From Dermacentor variabilis (lineage: Eukaryota > Arthropoda > Arachnida > Ixodida > Ixodidae): a stretch of DNA of 64,000 nucleotides. Position 1 is the first letter of the stretch; every line of letters begins with the position of its first letter. Shown piece by piece: positions 12,440 to 21,746 of this stretch. Both the position numbers and the translations under genes were made by a program. The notes beneath the pieces were generated by a model. That model was not told where the DNA came from. It did not search any database and worked only from the letters and a program-made list of their open reading frames with translations. Location of the stretch: the NCBI RefSeq assembly GCF_050947875.1, contig NC_134569.1, positions 34,346,777 to 34,410,776 on the forward strand. The letters run 5' to 3'.

Positions 12440-13800
12440 AACGTTTAACACCGCAGAGGCGCAGCCGGGTTCTGCGGAAGCAGAGTCATCGGCTTCCCGG
12501 CGGCGCGCTCCCGTTGTAAACTCGTCCAGCAGAAAACGGGCTACAGGCCCATCGTTGTCGCGGCCGCCTTGTCCGAACCTCCTTCTCCCATTTGGTTCCC
12601 CTCTTCACTCTCTCCGCCCGCGCGCTTTTCTGCGGTCCGCGCGCGATGCGCAGCGGCCGCTGCGGATGACAGTTTGAGCAATTTCGACTGGAACCACGAG
12701 CAAGCTTGCCGGGCGCCACCGCCGCCTGCCGAGACAAGCCGCGGCTCCCGGGACCCGGCGGGCGCGACATGGCGGGTGTAAGCAAGCGACAGCGGGCGTC
12801 CCAACACGAGCACTGGAACGTGTCAACCACAGCGTGCATAGTTGGGGAATCCGGACGCTCTCATGCGCACTCTCCGTGTACGTGTTTCGCACTCCCCCTA
12901 GCCCACTGCCACTGCTCATCGGTTTTCCTTTCCCTGCGTCGCTTGCTTTCTTCTTCTTTTCCTTTCTTTTTTTTCTAATTTTCGTCTCTCAGCTTGTCTG
13001 TTTCCGTTCTTTTCTTCAACACTCTAAGAAGTGGTCGGCGTGACAGAGGCGTCGGAAACCAGCAGTGAGCGTTTTGAGACATCCACTGGAGGAAATCTGC
13101 TTTGCGAAAGTGATGAAAACAGAATCAAGAGAGACAAGCGATGGCGGCATAAGAGTGGAGGTACTGAAGAAGGCTGGCTGGTCAGTTGGGATCCTGTCTT
13201 CCAACGGCCGGTGGCAGGGTGCATGCTTGTCGAAGAAAAGGAAGGGAAACGAAATGGCGCAGAAACAAGCCGGGACGCGTATGTGAACCGCCACGCTTCC
13301 GCGAGCAAGCTGGCAAGAGGGTGTGATTTGAAGGGGGGGGGGGGGAGGAGTAGTCGAAGAGAGACCTATTCGCTGGAAGTGCGCCAGCTGTCTGTCGGCT
13401 TTGCATTCTATCTTTCGGCACCTTTTTTGCGTGTCCTTTTGGCACTGACTTTGGACGAGGAAAAGCATAAGGCGGCGGTAGAGGGGGTGGGGGGAGGGGG
13501 GGCATGCAAGGCAAGAAAAGCGGGGTAGCGCGGAGCGACAGAGTGTTTGGTAGGAAAAAAGCATCCCTAAATCGATTGCATAAACAGGCTCGCGGAACCC
13601 GGGGGACGACGCTTCTAGAAGCGTCCACTTGGAAGTGTCAATACGAACGCGTTACTTCTGTCACGCTGGCTCGGCGCCACAGTGCGCGCCCTCTTTTCCT
13701 CGCTTGTTATTCATCCACGCGCGCGTTGTTTCCATTGGGCATTTTTCTTTTCTCGAAACTGGCGCTGCTGCGAGTTGCAAGGAAGCAAGAGCTCGTTTTG
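12440..13800. other. CpG-rich block, possible promoter/first-exon region
   Basis: Base composition switches sharply to GC- and CpG-rich sequence. There are pyrimidine-rich runs (12930-13020), a poly-G run near 13334-13346 and G-rich tracts near 13480-13500. Open frames of 148-182 codons occur on both strands, as expected of GC-rich DNA, and none has a domain I recognise. At 12769-12771 an ATG in a good context (GCGACATGGCGG) is followed directly by GTGTAAG, a possible splice donor, so a short first coding exon on the plus strand is conceivable. This is speculative. Confidence 0.3.
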
Positions 13801-15558
13801 TTAACAAAGCAGTGAATAAAGGCCTGCTGTGAAAGACGGTATAAATATTGAGCTCGTATACTTTCTCCGTCTAACGAATTCATGAAAACTGTAATGTACA
13901 GAGCCCCGGTGCTACAGAATGAACATTTATTTGTGGGAACCAAAAGAATTACGTGTTCCTCCTGATGTGGAAATCGCAGGACGCAAAGCTTCCTTCAAGT
14001 CCATGTTCAAGTGCATGTTCACGTCTATTCTGACACATCATAATATTGAATATGTAAAACAAGCTATGTGTTTTGAGTTCGCCTTTCATATTTGAAAACA
14101 TCTATATGGTATTTCTGATTGGAGAATATAATGCTTTGTTTTATTTCCCGTTATGTAGTACAAGGGCCAGTTTCTCTTCTCTGTGTTCACATAGTGGTGC
14201 GAATGTTGATAATCTATATCACGTCTTCTGTCACAGTGTTTGGTAGGGAACATTGTCTATGTTACTCAAGATGAGTATAAGTTCGATATTGCGTTGTTCT
14301 ATCATGGGGTTCAGCTGCCTGCGTGCCAGGATGTAATAATAGCAGAGAGCTTTTGTCGGGCTGTGTACTTCCAGCCTCAGCTTCTGCTTTTGTAAGCAAG
14401 CAGGGCAAATAAACTTCACTTCTAATTTCATGTAGATGCCTGTGCTAATGCTAAATGTTTCAAAGTTGTGCGATGTTACATTAATGTAGATATTATGTTA
14501 CGGCATGTAGATGTCATGTTTACGTTACGGAGATGTTATGTCGATGTCGCGCGTATTGTAACAATTGCTTTTCTTGAGGAAATGAGTGGGAATAAATTTA
14601 CTTCCATATTCTTAGAGCTAAGCCAATAATTTTCACTGGTTCGTATTCAAGCCCATTCATACCTGCGACGGCTTTCATAACACTCACAATATGTTGACGC
14701 TCTTCCTGTTGCGCTGCAAGTATAATAGTAGTAGGGTATCATGTACTGAGAAGCACGAAACGTAACACTCGACGTTGAACGCGTGTACACTCCTTACAAA
14801 GGCACGAACAAATACACCTTTCTTGAGGCGTCCGTAAATATACTTCAAGGCCACGGTCAAGTGACCTATAGATTCAAAACCAGCGCCACTACGCAAGTGC
14901 TTCTTCTGCGGACTGCTCCACGCTGACCCCACCGCGGCTCTTCGAGCGAACGCGCCACAACTTTCTCTCTCCCCCCCTCATCTCCGTTTCGCGATGCAAG
15001 TGTTTCTTCCACGCCACTCTCCGACGCGAGGGCGACAGCTGCAAGAGACCTGTGCGGTGTCTACTCGGCAGAAATTCGATGCCAAACCCGGAGAAAGAGG
15101 CAAGCAAGCTTGTGGCACATGCTACACCTGAGCGACTGCAATGCGATAGCGCAGTTGCGATTGTCCTAACCACGCCTTTGATTGTAGGGCTCTCAGGATT
15201 GTCCCGCGTTACGAACCGCATTACGGCCCTTACAAAGACGCGTACCGAGCAAGGCATTAGGATCTACCGACTAAGTAGTAATCTTTATTTGCATTATTTA
15301 CGGGACCACCCATTTAAATATTCATTATCTTTAGGATCGGCCCGGTTTACTATGGTAGAAACTGACGAACGCGAAGTCTTCGGAAGAGGCAGAGAAAGGT
15401 TTGTCTTACAAGTGGTCGGTGCCATGGTCCCAGTATTTTTTCCTTCTATAAGCACACTGTCGTACAGTAGGGCTTAAAGCGGTACGCAATGCATAAATAG
15501 TGCGCACGACATTGTAAAAAGGAAACAAAAGATACGAGGTATAAAGGTGTCGCTTTGG
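13801..15558. other. Intergenic, no supported gene
   Basis: Open frames at 14889-15257 (minus) and 15052-15477 (plus) overlap and show no motif. A small tandem of GTTCA-containing words lies at 13998-14020. Nothing else is supported. Confidence 0.35.
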
Positions 15559-15587
15559 TTTTATTTATTTATTTATTTATTTATTTA
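15559..15587 (+). repeat. (TTTA)n microsatellite
   Basis: About seven TTTA units occur just upstream of the RTE LINE. This may be the tail of an older retroelement rather than an independent microsatellite. Confidence 0.85.
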
Positions 15588-15692
15588 AAATACTGCTCTC
15601 TTTCAAGATTGTGGCAGTTGGGTAATACAGCATATATTCATGTATATCAGAACAAATTATTTCAGTATAAAATATGATTACGGAACATCTGG

Positions 15693-15767
15693 ACTGCAGC
15701 GGTGGCGTAGAGGAAGAACACCCGCCTCGCGTGTAAGAGGTGCGTGGTTCGAATCCCGGTGCCGGCA
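15693..15767 (+). other. tRNA-like head (Pol III A and B boxes) at the 5' end of the RTE LINE
   Basis: TGGCGTAGAGG (15701-15711) fits an A box and GGTTCGAATCC (15747-15757) is a perfect B box; their spacing is that of a tRNA gene. The acceptor ends GCAGCGG and TGCCGGC do not pair fully, so this is not a working tRNA. It runs straight into sequence leading to the LINE endonuclease, with only a short A-run (15782-15790) in between. It is either a tRNA-derived SINE next to the LINE or an internal Pol III promoter head belonging to it. Confidence 0.6.
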
Positions 15768-16121
15768 ATTTTCCACCGGATTAAAAAAAAATCCGCGTGT
15801 TGATAAAATTGCATAAACAGGCCTGGAGTGTGGCCTGATCCCGATGACCAGAACCGGTAACGCCCTCCTTCACCAGAGCACGATTGGCCACCCCGGTGCA
15901 GTACTTGGCCACAACCTCCTATATGAACACACCAATCAAACCCCGGCCCTCAGTCCCCGGAAGCTGCGAAGCAAATTGACCACGGCGGCGGTCAGACCTG
16001 CGACGCAGCAGAGGGTGCAAAGAATCCCTGGCTCCGGACAGGCCGCCATTGGAATATGAACCTGGCAAGGTTTAACGCTAGCACGTTATCTAATGAGGCG
16101 AGTCTAGCAGTGCTAATGGAG

Positions 16122-16663
16122 GAATTAGAGGGCAGCAATGGGATATAATAGGGCTCAGTGAAGTTAGGAGGCCAAAAGAAGCATATACAGTGCTAAAAAG
16201 TGGGCACGTCCTGTGCTACCGGGGCTTAGCGGAGAAACGAGAACTAGGAGACGGATTCCTGATTAATAAGAATATAGCTGGTAACATACAGGAATTCTGT
16301 AGCATTAACGAGAGGGTGGCAGGTCTTGTTGTGAAACTTAATAAGAGGTACAAAATGAAGGTTGTACAGCTCTACGCCCCTACATCCAGTCATGAAGACC
16401 ACGAAGTCGAAAGCTTCTATGAAGACGTGGAATCGGCGATGGGTAGAGTGAAAACAAAATACACTATGCTGATGGGTGCCCTCAATGCCAAAGTAGGCAA
16501 GAAGCAGGCTGGAGACAAGGCAGTAGGGAAATATGGCATAGGCACTAGGAATAGCAGGGGAGAGTTATTAGTAGAGTTTGCGGAACAGCTCTCAGGAACA
16601 TGCTCTCAGGAATGGACGAAGCCTAAAAGCAGTGAAGAAGAAACTAGGAATTGGCAAGAATAA
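16122..16663 (+). pseudogene. RTE LINE endonuclease domain remnant
   Basis: The frame through 16190 reads QQWDIIGLSEVRR, then LYAPTSSHED, then LMGALNAKVG, then YGIGTRNSRGELLVEFAE. These are the conserved boxes of the apurinic/apyrimidinic-like endonuclease of RTE elements, the family often annotated in arthropods as craniofacial-development-protein-2-like. In active elements the third box is normally G-D-F/W-N-A. Here codons 16475-16486 read G-A-L-N, so the catalytic aspartate is replaced by alanine. The N-terminal part is in another frame (open 15844-16059) and the C-terminal end runs into the deletion near 16600. Confidence 0.75.
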
Positions 16664-16958
16664 GATGTATGCGTTAAGAGACAAAGCCGGCAATATCATT
16701 ACTAATATGGATGAGATAGTTGAAGTGGCTGAGGAGTTCTATAGAGATTTATACAGTACCAGTGGCACCCACGACGATAATGGAAGAGAGAAAGTGTAGA
16801 GGAATTCGAAATTCCACAGGTAACGCCGGAAGAAGAAAGCCTTGGGAGATATGCAAAGGGGGAAGGCAGCAGGGGAGGATCAGGTAACAGCAGATTTGTT
16901 GAAGGATGGTGGACAGATTGTTTAAGAGAAACTGGCCACGATATATACGCAGTGCCTC

Positions 16959-18308
16959 ATGACCTCGAGCGTACCGGAATCTTGTAAGAACACTAACATA
17001 ATCCTAATCCATAAGAAAGGGGACACCAAAGACTTGAAAAATTATAGACCGATTAGCTTACTGTCAGTTGCCTACAAACTATTTACTAAGGTAATCGCAA
17101 ATAGAATCAGGAACACCTCAGACTTCTGTCAAGCAAAGGACCAGGCTGGATGCCGCAAAGGCTACTCAACAATAAACCATATTCACACTATCAATCAGGT
17201 GATAGAGAAATGTGCGGAATATAACCAACCCTTATATTTAGCTTTCATTGATTACGAGAAAGCGTTTGATTCTGTCGAAACCTCAGCAGTCATGGAGGCA
17301 TTACGGAACCAAGGTGTAGACGAGCCGTATGTAAAAATACTGAAAGATATCTCTTGCGGCTCCACAGCCACCGTATTCCTCCATAAAGAGAGCAACAGAA
17401 TCCCAATAAAGAAAGGCGTCAGGCAGGGAGATACAATCTCTCCAATGCTATTCACAGCGTGTTCACAGAAGGCATTCAGAGACCTGGATTGGGAAGAATC
17501 GGGGATAAAGGTTAATGGAGAATACCTTAGTAACTTGCGATTCGCTGATGATATTGCCTTGCTTAGTAACTCAAGGGACCAATTGCAATGCATACTCACT
17601 GACCTGGAGAGGCAAAGCAGAAGAGTGGGTCTAAAAATTATTCTGCAGAAAACTATAGTAATGTTTAACAGTCTCGGAAGAGAACAGCAATTTACAATAG
17701 GTATCGAGGCACTGGAAGTGGTAAGGAAATACATCTACTTAGGGCAGGTAGTGGCAGCGGATCCGGATCATGAGACGGAATTAATCAGAAGAATAAGAAT
17801 GGGCTGGGGTGCGTTTGGCAGGCATTCTCAGATCATGAACAGCAGGTTGTCACTATCCCTCAAGAGAAAAGTGTATAATAGATGTGTCTTACCAGTACTC
17901 ACCCACGGGGCAGAAACCCGGAGGCTTACGAAAAGGGTTCTACTCAAATTGAGGACGACGCAACGAGCTATGGAAAGAAGAATCATAGGTGTAACGTTAG
18001 GGGATAAGAAAAGAGCAGATTGGGTGAGGGAAGAAACCCGAGTTGATGACATCTTAGTTGAAATCAAGAAGAAGAAATGGGGGGAGGGGGGGGCATGGGC
18101 AGAACATGTAATGAGGAGGGAGGATAACCCATGGTCATTAAGGGTTACGCACTGGATTCGAAGGGAAGGGAAGCGTAGCAGGGGGCGGCAGAAAGTTAGG
18201 TGGGCGGATGAGATTAAGAAGTTTGCAGGGACGACATGGCCACAATTAGTACATGATCGGGGTTGTTGGAGAAGTATGGGAGAGGCCTTTGCCCTGCAGT
18301 GGGCGTAA
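16959..18308 (+). CDS. RTE LINE reverse-transcriptase ORF (partial, 449 codons)
   Basis: This is the longest ORF of the window. It begins at an internal ATG just before the finger region. Visible in order: [13 protein letters not shown] (about residue 28), AFIDYEKAFDSV with the first catalytic Asp at about 98, [14 protein letters not shown] (about 152-165), the FADD catalytic box at about 195-198, GLKI and YIYLGQVV, and a conserved C-terminal tail ([11 protein letters not shown]). FADD rather than YADD is usual in RTE elements. An insertion of G-rich sequence at about 18080-18092 adds residues within KKKWGEGGAWAEH compared with the copy at 37 kb. The catalytic residues are intact, but the element lacks a joined ORF with a working endonuclease, so activity is unlikely. 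Confidence 0.85.
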   Translation: MTSSVPESCKNTNIILIHKKGDTKDLKNYRPISLLSVAYKLFTKVIANRIRNTSDFCQAKDQAGCRKGYSTINHIHTINQVIEKCAEYNQPLYLAFIDYEKAFDSVETSAVMEALRNQGVDEPYVKILKDISCGSTATVFLHKESNRIPIKKGVRQGDTISPMLFTACSQKAFRDLDWEESGIKVNGEYLSNLRFADDIALLSNSRDQLQCILTDLERQSRRVGLKIILQKTIVMFNSLGREQQFTIGIEALEVVRKYIYLGQVVAADPDHETELIRRIRMGWGAFGRHSQIMNSRLSLSLKRKVYNRCVLPVLTHGAETRRLTKRVLLKLRTTQRAMERRIIGVTLGDKKRADWVREETRVDDILVEIKKKKWGEGGAWAEHVMRREDNPWSLRVTHWIRREGKRSRGRQKVRWADEIKKFAGTTWPQLVHDRGCWRSMGEAFALQWA

Positions 18309-18314
18309 CTAGGC

Positions 18315-18377
<63 letters not shown>
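18315..18377 (+). repeat. (TGA)21 microsatellite, RTE LINE tail
   Basis: Sixty-three bases of uninterrupted TGA units follow the LINE stop region directly. On the opposite strand this produces a run of histidine codons in an otherwise meaningless ORF. Confidence 0.95.
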
Positions 18378-19249
18378 GGCAGAACAGTTAACTGAAAGAA
18401 AGGAAGTAAATAGAAAGCATTATTGAGAATATGCAAAGTCGCCCATGACGCTTGTGCGTGCAGCTGTGGAGCTTTAACAATCTTAGTATGCTGTGGCATA
18501 CCTATCTTCGCATTTAGAAATGCCCCTTAGTTTGTAGCCTGTGCTTCAATTGGGCTATTCAGGCTCACTGTAACGCTTAACGTGCATGTGTTGAATGTGG
18601 CCTTTTCTGGGACGCGTTCACGTCAGGCGTTTTCTTCAGCCGGGTTTGATGAATTCAAGCCCGGCTGAAGGAGCATTTCTGAATACGGGGTTAGGGAGTT
18701 AGCGGGTCTAACTAAGTTCTTGACAATTTTTCTTTTTATTGCTTTCCCACCAACATTCAGCTGCCTCGGTTTATCAGGGAAACAACTTCGTTGTAAACTT
18801 TAAAACAGTATAGCTGCAAGGAAAATACTAAAAAAATCACCAACAATAAGGATACTTCCTATGCGGAATTTGTGCGCAGCTTTGTACTATATTTATTTCG
18901 CGATATATTGAGGCAAAGAATTTGAGAAAGACATGTAGCAGAGTCGGCGATCGTCGAAAATCTGATCTGCGGGTTAAGTGCGTCGGCCTTTATACGTGGC
19001 TTGTCGAAGGTTCCAGTGTAAACGCTGGTGTCCGTGTGGCTTCCAGAAGGTACTGCACAATTTGTGTTGCGCATACAGTAAGCTTAGAAAAAGCTTTGGT
19101 GACAACAGCCAACGGATAGAACTATCGATAACATTCGAGAAACATATGATTCATGCAGGCGCATCGTGCATCCACGGATAACACTTAACATCTGTTAGCC
19201 GGTGAAAAGTAGTGACTGAAGAAACATCAAGAAATGCTCGGTGAACCGA
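18378..19249. other. Intergenic with one strong hairpin
   Basis: No gene is supported. At 18634-18670 the sequence CTTCAGCCGGGTTTGA is followed, after a few bases, by its near-perfect inverse ending CCCGGCTGAAG. This could form a stem of about 16 bp with one mismatch. Confidence 0.5.
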
Positions 19250-19515
19250 CGTCGGTGCGCTACTTTGGCGCCATCTCGTAGTGGTCGCCGCTGCAGACAA
19301 TATACGCTTGCGCGGCACTACACTGTTCCTCTCACGCTTTCACTATACCCTACTCCGCTTTCTTTCTAGCGCTCTCTTTGCTCTCGCCGCTTTTTTTTTA
19401 TTTGCCACTGGGCTCCGCGTTCGCTCTTTCATTCGCTGCGCTCGTTCGCTCGGTTATGTCGGGAACGCCGACACTCTACAAAGGAACGGGGGCCTAAGAG
19501 CCTGCGCTTCAAAAT
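19250..19515 (+). repeat. Interspersed repeat family R2, copy A
   Basis: This shares ordered blocks with 50680-50972 in the same orientation: GGCGCCATCTCGTAGTGGTCGCC, the word CGCGGCACTACACT, a pyrimidine-rich middle with CTCTCTT/CTCCTC runs, CGTTCGCTCT, GGGAACGC, and the end GGCCTAAGAGC followed by TGCGCT. No coding potential is evident. The class is unknown. Confidence 0.7.
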
Positions 19516-19666
19516 AACCCCTTTACAGCGAAGCTGGATATGGTTAGCTGATTCGTCGGTCCGCCAGTCCGTCTGTCGGTCGCCTGTACGCCGAAAACTG
19601 CTCCCACGCAACCCCATGCGCATGCGCGAAAAGAAAAGAAAGAAAGAGATGCGCGCGATTAGCCTA

Positions 19667-19880
19667 CACCCCCTAGATAGTACAAGGCCTGTTTATTCCC
19701 ATCCATGATGTCACACTACCTGACCCGAAATTTCCATTGACAAGGCTGGCGTGACGAAGCGGTGGCGTCAAAATTACTGTTGCCTACTCGGGAGCATCCA
19801 CATTAGATTCTATGGCAGTCGGGCCATGTAACATGACGTCATGGATCAGAGTGAAAAGACCTTGTGCTATCTAGGTGGTG
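19667..19880. mobile_element. 214-bp MITE with 47-bp terminal inverted repeats
   Basis: The left end begins CACCCCCTAGATAGTACAAG and the right end, read in reverse, CACCACCTAGATAGCACAAG. The inverted repeats cover 19667-19713 and 19834-19880 and both contain CCATGAYGTCA at their inner edge. The centre is only about 120 bp. This is a compact non-autonomous DNA transposon. A target-site duplication is not clear. Confidence 0.8.
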
Positions 19881-20779
19881 TTGGACTAGCGGCGCCAGTA
19901 GTGACGTCGTTGCTCTCCGTCGCAGCTGAGCGGGTGCGCAGCAGTTGCTCTCCGGCTCCGAAATAAGTAGGCCACGCGTCATACGTACTCCTTAGGAGCA
20001 GACAGCTTTCGATCAGCTACGCCACGAGCAGAACCGTGAACGAGCCATGCCAATGCTGCAGCCCGGGCAGCAAGCAGCAACTGCGTGCTGAGGATCCGGT
20101 AGCCTATCAAGCTGTCGTTTAATGATCCTTCGGGATTACCCAAGTGATAAACAACGGGGCCACACGTTTCAGCTTCGCTGATTAACCATCTGCACGGAGT
20201 TCTTGAGCCGTGATTTTTTATCATGGAGAGCCAGTAATACTTCCGTAATCGCAGGTTATATTCACAAATCCCAATATGTCCGAAGCGGCTTCCCCGCCGC
20301 CTTTTTAGAGTATATATTGACTATTCAGTACTCAATTGGCGTCCCTGTTGGCAAAAGAGGAACAAAACGACGGGAGATTTACGATGGATAATGGGAAAAT
20401 TCTGGCGCTGGGCTGTGAGATATCAAGTCATGGATCACGCAATCGTGAACCGATAATTAAATCTACACCAGTCAGTCGAAAAGCTTGTTGCTTTTATTGC
20501 TTTAAGGTGCCCGTCAGGTGGCGTTGAAAAATTGTCTTCTTGGCAGTGAGTTGCGCTGGCTAACATTTCCAGGGCTAGTTCAAGTGCACCTTTGCACACG
20601 TAAAAAATTTTGGACTGAGGGACAGCCGCCGCCATTTCTCTATTGGTGAAGAATTGCACGCGTCATGCGGAAGTTGTGTATTCGGCTCCCACTGCGTAAA
20701 AGCAGTACTTTCTAGTACTTTCATTTGCGTTTCTCATAACAATTCAACTTGACGCTTACAAAACACGGTTATTTACTCC
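19881..20779. other. Intergenic, no supported gene
   Basis: Short ORFs without motifs occur on both strands; nothing repetitive was recognised. Confidence 0.35.
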
Positions 20780-20928
20780 GTGTCTTTCTTGGCTTCATTA
20801 TATGCTGTCTTAATATGGCTGTCACTTCTAGTTCATACGCTATACTTGAGGTGCAACTTGAGAACGTTAATCTGCTTTCACCAACAGATAGTATATTTCT
20901 GGCTTTGCCCTGCATTGAAACCGACCAG

Positions 20929-21127
20929 GCTCCGGCAACTCGCTGCAGCGGGACTTTCGCCGCATAATCCTAGCCATTACACTGCTTGGACGCAGGGACC
21001 ACATTATCGATCCCTCTTGGAATTCATTAGATCCGCAAATCTTTTTCATTCATTTAATCATCTTTATTCGCCTGCATCCCATACCCCTGTATGCCCTGAG
21101 GCATTTACCCTCGCATAAAAAAAAAAG
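20929..21127 (+). mobile_element. Possible LINE ORF2 3' end with A-tail
   Basis: The plus frame reads AAGLSPHN, then YRSLLEFIRSANLFHSF, then a stop and an 11-base A-run (21117-21127). The pattern (AAGL, then a helix LLEFI..ANL, stop, poly-A) resembles the last residues of I/R1-like LINE polyproteins. The match is short and could be fortuitous. Nothing upstream in the same frame is clearly coding. Confidence 0.3.
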
Positions 21128-21651
21128 ATTCTATATTTCTGAAATGCAGACCAAACCGCGTAGGTAAATTATACGAACGTAGATTACTAGAAACAGTTTA
21201 CTTCTCATCCGAATATGGTAAGAATTATTTGACATCACTCGATAAGCTAGAACCCTGCACTAATGCAAAACATACTACACGAAACCCCGAAGTGTAGAAG
21301 GTACCATGGTTTCGAAATAATTACAGCCTACATTCCTTAACACATCACCCGACTGTACTAAAGAAATATAAACACACAGCTCCGCTAAATAAGAAGGGTT
21401 GCGTTAAAGAAGGGTTCTTCATAGTGACAGTTCAGTATATTGCATGCAAGTGTGAAGTTTCATTTTTATGCATGTATGCGATGTGTAATGCTTGTTGTGT
21501 ATCATGCCGTTCATGAAAGTGTTGTGTATAAAGCCTTGTGTATGAACCGTCATGTGAGTGCTGCTCCCATGTAAGGGACCCGTGGCCTCTGTCAAGCTGC
21601 TGCGACAGCTTTTTGCCCATGTGTCCCTCCAGTTCCTTCTGTTACTGGTAA

Positions 21652-21691
21652 ATTTATTTATTTATTTATTTACTTATTTATTCATTAATAT

Positions 21692-21742
<51 letters not shown>

Positions 21743-21746
21743 TTTT
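21652..21746 (+). repeat. (TTTA)n microsatellite, imperfect
   Basis: About 95 bases of TTTA units with a few interruptions (TTTACTTATTTATTCATTAATA in the middle part). Confidence 0.95.

Larger units (their letters stand above)
15693..18377 (+). mobile_element. RTE/BovB-type LINE, near full length but defective
   Basis: The order is: tRNA-like head, ~300-bp leader, apurinic-like endonuclease, linker, reverse transcriptase, C-terminal region, and a (TGA)21 tail. A short simple-repeat tail is characteristic of RTE elements. Lesions: near 16059-16062 a base appears lost after the ATTGGAATATG segment, which shifts the start of the endonuclease frame. Near 16587-16613 the sequence jumps from the endonuclease to the linker, with the 11-mer GCTCTCAGGAA present twice, so sequence found in related copies is deleted. 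Further frame changes occur near 16663 and 16800-16958. The second copy at 35.7-37.6 kb covers the same 3' two thirds. It cannot be active. Confidence 0.85.

Noticed and set aside
13016..13628. Overlapping ORFs of 148-182 codons on both strands as genes
   Set aside because: Opposite-strand openness in GC-rich DNA is expected from composition, and the encoded low-complexity peptides have no motif.
15052..15477. 141-codon plus-strand ORF upstream of the RTE LINE
   Set aside because: No motif, and an overlapping minus-strand frame is equally open.
17828..18499. 223-codon minus-strand ORF with poly-histidine
   Set aside because: It is the reverse strand of the RTE reverse transcriptase and the (TGA)n tail.
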